DNA from: Ricordea florida
Taxonomy: Eukaryota; Cnidaria; Anthozoa; Corallimorpharia; Ricordeidae
DNA: 64,000 nucleotides
Assembly: GCA_949710005.1 (NCBI GenBank)
Contig: OX453276.1
Location: forward strand, 7,296,377-7,360,376
Direction: 5' to 3'
The position numbers were made by a program, and so were the translations under genes. The stretch's first letter is position 1. Each line of letters opens with the position of its first letter. The notes below the pieces were generated by a model. That model was not told the origin of the DNA. It was given only the letters and a program-made list of their open reading frames with translations, and searched no databases. Of this stretch, positions 36,701-48,359 are shown one piece after another.

Positions 36701-39700
36701 ACGACATCGTTTATTCATTAAATCCTTATATTCAATTAATTCATCGGTTTTCATATTATAAAAATTTGTGAGAAACCTATCTTCTCTTTTTGAGTAAATT
36801 AATTTTGCATATAATGTTGGACCTCGACCCTCAACTTTACGCATAAAAGTTTTGTTTTTTTCATCTGTAATTTTTACCATTTTCCAATATAGAGGATTTA
36901 AACCGCCCTTTGTTTTTGTAAGATCACTTCTTTCCAATTCAAACTTGTCAATTTTTTCTTTATTTTCTATCAAATGATCAATACAACAATCCACTATTTC
37001 GTTAAAAGTATTAATCCATTTTTCTTCTTCAGGAGTTGGTTCATCTTTACTCCATAAACACAAAGGAAAATTATATCCAGTAACTTTATTTGTTTCTTGA
37101 CTTATATTTGCTGAAATACCATATGAAAACAAACGTCTGGTTGGAATAACTAGTTCTCCTTCAGTTCCATCTTCATTTTTTGTAAAAATATTGATTCGTT
37201 TAAATTCAATCTTAGGTTTTGTGCCAGGAACTTCTCCTGAAATTGGTTTAGAAAATATTATACGCTGTTTTGGAATGTAATTATTAATATTTATTAATTG
37301 AGTGCTTTCATTAATCATTTTATTTATACTTTTTTATCTTTTTAAATGTTAAATTAATTTTATTTATTTAAAATTTATACTTCTGATTTTGTGTGTCTAA
37401 AAGCATCTAAAAGATTTCTTACTGATGAGTAAAAAAAATAATGGCAGAAGGAGGATATTTACCAGAAGAATTAGATCCAACTAAACTAAATGAACCAAAA
37501 GATGATGGTGATAATAATGTGAAAATTGGTTTACAAACATACACATCAACATCCAAATCTTTTAAAAATCCAAATTATGATTATGAAGAAGAAGAAACTT
37601 CATTTGATGAAAAAGATCCTCTGTTAGTATCTAAAATTAAAGAAATAGAAGATGCTAAAGATGAAATTAAAGTGGTATATCCGCGCGCAAAATTTAAAAG
37701 TTTTATAACATCTATGGCAGATATTGGAGGAGGTATAAAAAAAGCTGCTATTAATTTATTTAGAAAAGGAAGTGCTACATATGTTCTTATTAATGGCGAA
37801 TTTAGAAATTTAAAAGATAACACTAAACTTTCTTCTATACAACTAAAAAATGCTTTAGGCCCCAGAGCAGAAGAAATTGTTGAAGAAATTTATCACGATT
37901 TTGAAAAGAATGAAGAATTACAAAAGAAAAATAGGAAGGAGAGAAAATTACTTGATGATAAACCAAATAAAACACAAGAGGAAATTAATAGAATGGAGGC
38001 TTTAGATGAACAATATAATGAACGAAATGATGAAATGGCTAACCAAAAGCGCGATGCTGAACAAATAGAAAATAGAATGTCATTGCGCGATCGTATAAAA
38101 AAAATATTTAAAAAGTATGGTTTTACAGCATTTGCTGTTATTAGCGCTGTTGGTTTAGTAATTGGTGTTATAATTTCTAATCTTTCTAAAGGACTAGCAA
38201 CTTTGGGTAGAGGTTTGGGAAATGGTTTGAAAACTATAGGTAAAAAACTTGGTGAAATATTGCCAGGAATGATTGGAGCAATAGTTAGCTTTTTATTCAA
38301 AACAGCTGGTGAAGTAATTGGATTTTTAGGTAAGAATGCTTGGTTGTTAATAATGGCTGCGGTTCTATATTTTGTTGAAAATATAAAGAAGAGAAAGTAA
38401 CAAATTTCAGCGAAGCTGGACGACAAAGTCGATCTAAAGATAACACGTTGATCAGTAAAATACAATATGGATGACTACAATAAAATTTATCCTCAATTAC
38501 CAGCAGAGCTGGGCCCGTCCTCCGGTCGATTACTAAATAATCCAGATCCTATTAATTTCAGACTACAAAAATCAAGCGAAGTATTACAAAATCTTGAGAG
38601 AGAAATTAAACATTACGAAGAAGTAAGAAAAAAATATAATAGAGCTAGAGGAATATTTACAAAAATAAGTGTTTGTGGTGGTATGATTTCAGTTATTCTA
38701 TCAGCAAGCGGACTTGGAACTTCTCTTACTGGTTTTGGCGCTGTTGTTGGTGTGCCTTTGGGTGTTGTGGGAGGAGTTTTTGGTGGATTATCGGTTGGAT
38801 TTGGTTTTGCTTCTAAAAAACTTTCTCATAAAGTTAGTAAACATGAACAAACAGCTGCAATTGCAAAATCTAAATTAAACACCATTAACGACTTGGTTTC
38901 AAAGGCTTTAAAAGATAATGTTATATCCGATCAAGAATTTTCTATAATTTTAGCGGAATTGGAAAAGTTTCAAAAACTAAAACAAGAAGTTAGACAAAAA
39001 TTTAGGAAAGCTACAGAAAAAAACTTCGACATGTCTATAATAAGGAAAAAAGTTCGAGAAGATCTATTAAAAGAATTAACAAATCCAGCTCATTAAAAAT
39101 TTCATTTGAAAGAACTGATGTTGGTTGTAATTGTTTTGCAGGAATTAGAAATACCAGCGAAGCTGGAGCACCCTACGGGTGATAAGAGGTTAATTGAATT
39201 TACATCTTATTCTTAATCTAAAGATCAGATTAATTGAAACACAAAGAATAAGATGTTATTGGATGATTTCAAAAATCGTTATCCAAATGTTAACCTTGAT
39301 AAATTTACATTTATTAATGATTCATTTGGTTGATATATTAAGTGGAAAGTTAACGGAACAATAATAATGTCAAATGATGATCCTTCAGGTGAAACCTGGA
39401 CTGAAAATCTTTCTAATAATTTGAAAACATTATTATGGCGAGATTTAGGATTAGAAAATAAAGTTAAGGTTAGTTCATTTCCAAAAAGTTTATCATTTAC
39501 AAATCAAACATATCCAATACCAGCAGTTAAATTCGATGAATTTGCAAACGATGTATCAAAAATGATAAACTTTTTGGATATATATGTTGCGGATACAAAG
39601 AAATTCAATGCTCCAATGAGAAATATATTTAAATCACAAAATATAGAATTTTATAGTGGAAAAGAAAGTAGATCTTGGTTGAATAAACCAAATATTAATC

Positions 39701-42700
39701 ATTGGCCTCAACAATTAAACATGGCGGTATGGTGCGCTACATCTGGTTGTGGTGTAAGTCTCATTGAGAGTTTAAATTATCCTAAAGTTATTGGCGGTTT
39801 TATAAAGTTTCATGTATATTTCACAATAAGGAGAATATTGTATGAAATGGGATTGCCATTGCCGGGAGAACAAACTTTTTCTTTAAAAAATAATCCATAC
39901 AACAAAAATGCATATAATAGATTATGCGCGGAATTTGGTCTTAGTAATAATCAAGACTTTAAGGGATTAAATAAACCTTTAGCTGACTTTAGATTTAAAG
40001 GTGGAACAAACAACGGATTGGGAGATGTATTTATTAATTATGGAAAAGGGTACGTTCCTCCTGGACAAGTTCATGGTAAAGGAGGAGGAAATCAAAATGT
40101 TAGAATTATAAGAAATTATGATCCTGAAGCTAATATATGGCCAAGCGACTCTGCTAAATTTTCCGATGATGGTGGAAAAAAAATAGATGGAAATTTAATT
40201 TCAATGCTTAGAAATGATCACTTTGTAGATTTTAAATATGCGTGGTTTATACCAGAAAGCGGATATGGATTAACAAAGGCCGGTTTAGGTAGAATAAATA
40301 GATCAGTTGAAGCTTTTGTTTACTGTGTATTAGGAGCTCAAGTTAATACTAGAAACTCAATTTTGGGAAAAGGTGGTGGAGCAGTAGAAACTCAGCAAGA
40401 ATTTATTTCTTTACTTGAGAGTAGTGTAATAGAGAATGACATTTCTAGTTCTGTACAAAGGTATCAATTAGCTGTACAAGAATCAAAATTACGCCTTGAT
40501 TTAGCAATAGCCCCTGGAGTTTGGTTGATGCCGAGTAATATGATTATAAATACAGAAAGTGTGGTTGGTTATAATAACAAACTCATGAAAGCGGATGAAA
40601 ATATGAAATTTGGAGTAAATAATGCATTAAATGTTGAAACAAAAACTGTAGGAATAAGTCATAGTTTAGGCCTCGCAAAAGTTTTGTTATCGAATAAAAA
40701 TGAAAACAATACAAAAACCATAATACCAACAGAAACAACAGAAAAAGATGAAATTAAACAAGAAAATAATGATACAACTCAACATCAAAATAATCTTATA
40801 GTGCTTATGGCTGTTGGAGGAGTATTATCTTGGTTTTTATTTCGTTAATGTTTTGATTATAGAAATTGCGACTCATCCGTACCTAACTTAGCTAGATTTA
40901 AAGATGAATATAATCTAATCAAAACAATATGTTTAGTATAACAATGTATGATTCTGAAACAAGAATTTATTTAGATCCACCAATAAAATATGTTAGTGAG
41001 TTACAACTTCTTGATTGTAATATAAAAACAAAAAGATTGATTAATTTCAAAAAATTAGAAACAATAAGTGATCAAAATAATAATAAATTATTAGTAATAA
41101 ATCCTGGAACATATTCAATTAATGATATAAAAATATTAATTAGTATCACTGAAAAAGGTAAAAATATATTAATATTTAACGGTGATAATATTAACTATAT
41201 AATTAATAATAAATCATTTGACATTAAACTTAGCGAAGGTTTACAAAATTATTTAGGTTTACCAGAAATTTTGTTTAAAAATAGAATATATGAAATTAAT
41301 GTAAATATAAAAGAACCTTTGAGATTAATGTGTAGTATAGTTGATACTAGAATGTCATACACTAATAGCGGAAAAAAAGAAGAAGATACAAAATTAATGC
41401 CATCTAATTTACTAGCAAACATTCCTTCTCAAGATTACCCTACAATTCCTGTTAGAAAATATGATAACTTGATTAACCATTTTGATTTAACAATATTAGA
41501 CTCTGAATGGAAAAAGTTTGATTTAAGAGAATCTCCAATAACTTTTAGTTTAAGATTCAGATAAATTTAGGTCTTTTGTTATGTAACACTTATTTGCGTT
41601 ATATAACATAATTATTTTTAATCTTCACCCCATCTTTCTTTCAAATCTCTTAACTCCTCAAAATCAATACACCAATCTAAATACCTAGATGGTTGCCATG
41701 CTACAACCATAATCTCATCATGCAAGTCTTTGTAGAATTTGTTTTTATGATGTAATTTATCATAATTTAATGATATACGAACATCAAAAAACCCAATAAC
41801 AAACTCTTTATCAAATTCATTAATATTACATTCCTCATCATAATAACCATTTTTAACGCCGTAAACATTATAATTCCAAAAATCAAAATTTTCATTAGCT
41901 TCATCTAATAAATCTTTTACAAAACAATTAGTACATATACCGCCAATACCAAAATTTTTATCAGAAAAATAAATAAAATCATAACTTTCAAAAAAATCAT
42001 CTTTATCTATATTAAAATAAATAATTTTAAAATAAATACTATCAATAAAACCACAATTTTTTATTATATATTTTAATAAATCTTCTTTTATTACATCTAT
42101 AAAATCACAAAACCTCAATTTCTTTTTATTTTCATAAGAAACAATAATTTCTACTTCTTCATTAATATATTCTCCTCTTTTTTCTATTAATTTATACATT
42201 TTATTTTATATTTTATTTTCTATTTTTAAACCATAAATCATTTCTATTTTTTTATTTTATCTTTTAAAATATCTATTTCATTAAGTTCTTTTGTTATGAA
42301 ACCTAAATAAGGTTACATAACATAACATAATTTTTAACACTCTTTACAATGATACTTTTGTTTATTATGTATACATATTTGTGATCTGCCACATTCTTTA
42401 CAAAAATTTTTTTGTTTGTTGTGTATACATATTTGTGAACCATCACATAATATACAGTAAGACTTTCTTTTTCTATGAATACATATTTGTGCTCCAACAC
42501 ACTCTTTACATTGATACTTTATTTTTTCATGAATACATATTTGTGATCCCTCACATTCTTTACAAAAATATTTTTTAGTTCCATGCACACAAGTATAATT
42601 ATACTTTATAACAGCTTTTGTAATTAACTTATCAATATCAACATCTGTAAATTTTTCCAACTCATTAATTAAATTAGCTTTAAACATTCTAGACCTTCCT

Positions 42701-45700
42701 TTAATTTCCAACTCTTTAGCAATACATTTAAGTTGTGCAACATTTAATTTTTGTAATTGTTCCATTTTGTATAATAATTTTCTTCTTTTAAATATCAATT
42801 TATTTCATTCTAAAATCATTTTTATTTACAAAAATCTTGAAATCGTTTTTTGTCTTAGGTGCGATGTCGGTTAAATAGACAGTTTGGCGATGGTTTGGTT
42901 AAATCTTTATGACAGCTTGGCAACGGATTGGCAGCGGGTTGGTGATGGTTTGGCGTCGGGTTGGCGACGGTTTATCAATGGTTTGTTAGCAGGTTGGTAG
43001 CGGGTTGGTAGCGGGTTGGTAGCGGGTTGGTAGCGGGTTGTTGTCAGTTTGGCGATGGTTTGACGATGTTTTGGTAAATTCTTGGTTAAATTCTTGGTTA
43101 AATATTGAAAAACTGGCGAAAAACTGGTGAAAAACTAGTTTTTTGTCCTAACCCCGCATATTTATACCTTCTATCTAATTGTTTAATGTAAAATGCTTCT
43201 AACTGAATTTTAATACCTTCACAAGTGGCTCCTGTCCATCCCGATGAACATGAACAAGTATAATCTTCACCATCAATGTCACACACCCCGCCATGATGAC
43301 ATGGATTAGGGTGACAATGATCTTGCTCTGTAAGTAAACAGTAAATCTACAGTCGTTAAAAGTCAAATATTCTTTTGTTTTGTTTTCACTTTTGTTTCCT
43401 TTCTTCACGAAAGTGTATGGCATGTCACGAACTAAAGCAAAGTGTTATAGTCCATCATCTCAGGACTTTAGAGGAAACCTAATTCAGCATAAGTCTTGCA
43501 ATATCTTACATTTTCTTTGCAGTGTAATTTTTCAAATATTTTAAATCTTTTTTCTTTCGGCCTTGATAAAATACTGCTGAGGATAATAAGTGAAGAATCT
43601 AATTCAAATCTTACAGCAATAAATGAAAAAAAAAAACATCAACAGCATGTATCATATTAAAGACTCTTGGGTCATTTTCTAACGACTGGTCACAATGTTT
43701 CTCTGTGAAAAGCATGTCAGTCGCTGTACTTCGTAAACCAAACCCAAGACGCATGAACTGGGTAGGATACCGCTACTGACCTGCGCAGTTGATCCCTTTA
43801 TAACCAGCCTGACATGTGCAAGTGTAGCCTCCACTGTTCTCAAAACACGTGCCGCCATTTTGACATGGGTTAGAGTGACACTTCAATTCCTCTAAAAATA
43901 TGAAAAGATAGAAAGTGAAAATTAGGTTAAGAAAATGCTACATTGCGAGGTACGGTTAATTACATTCAGCCACACCTATTGCTTTCTTGTTTGTTTGTTT
44001 GTTTGTTCAACAAATTGATAATTTATATTTTATACTCCCCTCGATCAGGAATCCTTTTTTGGACGCGTTCTAGCTGTATCAGAAGTGATCATAAAAAGCC
44101 GAATTGCTTGACATGGCCTGTCACCAAGATTTTTCTTTAATTTTTTATGTGGATCCTAAATCTTCACAGAATCTCTCCTAACCATGTACTTCTTTTTAAA
44201 TTGCTCAAACTCATTAATAATGGGAAAGACAAAGGAAATCAGGCTCTGTGACGTGTTTGGATGTCTAATGAATCGCTGCTTGTTCTTGTATTGTTAATTC
44301 CTCCTTCAAAATGATCTCGATCGACAGGCTACATCAAGCGCTCGATACATGTGTTTCAAAAACCTTTATTTTCGCCTAAAACCTCTTTCACGAAAAGAAG
44401 ATTTGTAACTCCAGTGGAGTGCAACAACAACAATATCTTTATTTCTTGAATTACTTAATTGTTTACAGTTAGACCTGTTTTCTCAATTTACGTAGAATTT
44501 CTATTAGAATTTTTTACATGTATGTATATTTTTTATATGTTTTATTTAACAAATAAACAAGCCTAAGCCGTGTATTACACTGTTTTGAAGGCCACAACTT
44601 TATTAGCTTTTACCTATTTAGTGTTACCCTCTATAAATAAAGCTTTTTACTTAATTACTTTCTTACTAATACCAACCTCTCGACTGTTTTCGCTTATTCT
44701 TCTTTATTTGTTACATTAATCTCAGCTTCAAAACTTTCTGCTGCCTCGCAGAGAACTCCATCATGAATTTCTTCAAAGAAAATCCCGGTTTTTCGCCTTG
44801 TCTAACAATAATGTCGATTAGAGGTAATGTGGCGAAAAACAATAAAACACGACTTTTTTCTAATATGTTTTATACTCTGATAAAACATGGGTTTTGACCA
44901 ATCAGAGCGAGCGCAGGGTTCTATCTATATCATAAATGTATTTAGTGTGGGCGTGTGCATTAGACAACCCTCACCACTCTGATAATAAAGATCTCGCCAC
45001 CCATGTGATTAAGTTCCTTAATTCGCTCCTTACCTTCGCAGTTGAACCCTCTAAATCCCTCCTGGCACTGACACTTATAGGAGCCACTGATGTCTTGAAT
45101 GCATGTTCCACCATTTTGACAGGGCATAGAGTGGCATCTGTCGGGGTCTGATGAACAGAGAAAACTAATGAGTGAATACACTGACCTTAATAGTGTTGAC
45201 TGAATCGTCAGTAGGCAATGCCCGTTGGCTTTATTTTTGTAACCTATGTGGCTGTCAAATACTGGGTAAACATGTTTAGTTAAACCAGGTTTTTAAACGA
45301 AAAATGAAAATTGATAACCAAACACTGGAACACGGACTTTTACACAAGATTCAAATAAACTTTAACATGTTCTTTCTATCTGTGCTAAATTTGAAGTCGA
45401 TAATGTCAGTTACCAACTTTTATAAAGGAAATAATGTTAAACCGTGTTTAAGCATGTTTAAGCTTTGGGGTGATCGGGGTATCAGTCTTGCGACACCACA
45501 TGAATACTGAGAACTTTGACACTGATTTGAAAGCAATTTAACTCTCTTTTCTTCAGAAAACCTATGTTGATTTTCAGGTCGCTAAATCGTTTTAATAATG
45601 GACTGAAATTTCTCAAAAAAATCTCAAAATTAAAATCTCACATTTAAAATCAATTCGTGGGACATCCAGTGCTTCCTAATGCAACAACATTCCACCAAAA

Positions 45701-48265
45701 AGTACAAAACGCTTATATTTGATCTTAAGATGTACGCTAAACTCTTCGAAAGCACACAAAATAGTTATTGACCTTCTCGACTTGACTTGATCAACACGCG
45801 CACTGATTGAATGTGCATTCCTAATGCAACCAATCGATACTTGAAAAAAGGATAATTTCCGTATAACAACTTACCCTGGCAGTTTATTCCTCTAAAGCCT
45901 TCAACACACAGGCAATGATATGAGCTGCCCAGCATGGAACATGTTCCGCCATTAATGCACGGGTTCGACTCACATAGGTTGATCTCCTCTGAGAAATTAA
46001 GCAATCAAAAACACAATGAACCGTGTTAGAAAGTAATATCATTGCATGTGAACTGTAATTAAGATCGCTATTTTCTTTAAGACTTTTATCGTGACTGAGA
46101 TGTATAAGGAATAGCTTCTTTCAGTGTTAAGTTTCAGTTGCATATATTCTCTCGGATAGTAGCTCATTTCGGAAGTTCGTTCTGTCGTTGTTACAGTCGC
46201 CTTGTTGTACAAACGAGTTCATCACAACTAAACGGAATTATTCAGCTAGGAGTAAGGTCTCACTCTGGAAGTTAATTCGGTGTAATTTTCTCACTCTGGT
46301 AGAGCGAGTATTCTACGAAGGAGTAAATCCAAGTTTTGAATTACAGTGTGTAACTCTCATCATTGAGATACGTTCACAATCTTTGACACAGTTTGTAATT
46401 TGATAATTTTGAAGACTCACTTTTAAAATAATTACTCTAAAAGCAAGATCCATGCTGCAGATTCTAGAGCATCTCTCCCAGGAAATGTTACCTTCACAAT
46501 CTTTGCCGCGGTATCCATGGAGACACTCGCATTTATAATCTTCCTCCTCCACAAGCTCTCTACAAATGCCGCTGTTTTGACATGGATTGGGCTCACATTT
46601 CTTTTCCGCTGGACAAAAATAAACCGATTTTTTCTGTAGTCTAAAGGAATTCGCATTTAAGTTCTGTATACTGATGACAATTGGAGATCAAGGGAAGTGG
46701 TGAGTGTGAAGTTTTGTTCCTCTACTCCTGCTAGTATAATAGAGTTTATTTTTTCTCAGAATCACATGTAGGCCAAGAGGGAACTTTACGAAATAGTAAA
46801 ACAAACAATATCCCAGTGCGTTAATGTTCAGGAAACTATCTAAAGAAAGCTCGCACGAATTATTTGGTCTTATCCATACCTCTTTTTCTTAGCAAGTATT
46901 TTGTGTGCCGGCCGTCAGTAACCGACTTTATGACAAGGCAACGTAGTCTTGAGGTAAATCCCGGCGTTCTGATTGGTCCTTTTGTGGTCGGGAATTTGCC
47001 ACATGGACCGTTTCTGTCGATATGGTCATCGGTGGTTTAGTTTTTGCTTACGAAACCCAGCAAATTGAAAATTGTCAACTGCCATATGGTAAACGGCTTT
47101 CTAAAATAGTTTGGGAGAATATTGGCCCATCGTCGTTTTTGTACGGTTTTGTTTGCCATTTTCCCCCAATGGGGCACTCGCGCTCAGATAAATATACTTA
47201 CTTTCGCAGTTCTTTCCGCGGAAGCCGTGGGGACAAACACATTTGTAAACATTAGGACCTTGGTTCAAGCAAGTACCACCATTGAGGCAGGGATTAGAGT
47301 CACAAACGGATACCATGGCTACCAAAGAAAAAACAAACAAACCAACAAAAATTATAATGTCACAATTCAAAATATGTATCAAAAGTTGAGTCATATTCTA
47401 TACAACCTCACTTGGGGAACAAAGGTTCAGGGGCATTAAGACCGCACAGAAAGCCAGGAATGAAGAAGGGTATTTGAAGTTAAATTTCTGGATACAACTT
47501 CTCAAACTCATCAATTATACGCCACAGTAAAGCAAAGGAAATCGCCACCCTGATGAGTTTGGATATGCCATGAAACACTGCTCGTTTTTGCATCGTTATT
47601 TCCTCCTTCAAAATAATTTTGTTTGAGAATCTATACCAAACATTCAATAAATGTGTTTCATCACATGTCAAACATCTCGAATTTCGCTGAGAATATTCCT
47701 CTGCTTCTCGATGTTTGATCTGTGATGAAACATTGTATCTCTTGTTGGATCTGTTCCTTTCAAAATCCCACAATGACGGCCGCAAAATTGTCAATACCCT
47801 AAAACAATCATATGCCGACTCTAGAGGTCATATATTAAACACAATATGCATTGTTTCATCACATATCAAAAACCGAGAGAGGAGCGGAAAATACGGCATG
47901 CAGTGGAGTTTTTTTTGACGAAATTCGAGGTGTTTGATACGTGTTGACATACGAATGTATCGAGTGTTTGATTTAGCTTCGCCAAGTCGTGATTTTGAAG
48001 GAGAAAATAGAGATGAAAAAATACGCTGTTTCATCGGATATCTAAACACGTCACGGTGGCTCCAGACTCGGTGTCTGTTCTTTGATGCCAAAAAAAAAAA
48101 GAAAAAAAACTTGGAAGTAAACTCAAAAATGCGCTAAAATTTGTATTTTTGCTCTTATCACCTGAGAAATTCTACTAACACAATGATTTGCCTCAGGCTT
48201 TTTGACTTGACTGTGTCTTACGGATTATAATTCAACAATATTAAATTGGCCGTTTTTATACTAAG

Positions 48266-48297
<32 letters not shown>

Positions 48298-48323
48298 AAC
48301 ATTCGTAGTTCGTCCAGGTTATG

Positions 48324-48359
<36 letters not shown>

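Larger units (their letters stand above)
26801..43172 (+). mobile_element. Intact Polinton/adintovirus-type endogenous virus (element B)
   Basis: 16,372 bp from AGAAGG...to...CCTTCT with inverted repeats of 407 and 418 bp and a 5-bp target duplication. It encodes family-B polymerase, DDE integrase, double-jelly-roll capsid protein and FtsK/HerA-type ATPase, the set that defines Polintons and adintoviruses, plus ten or more other open frames packed with short spacers. All main frames are open. It is much more AT-rich than element A. Near-identity of the termini points to recent insertion. No adenain-like protease and no helicase were found. Confidence 0.93.
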
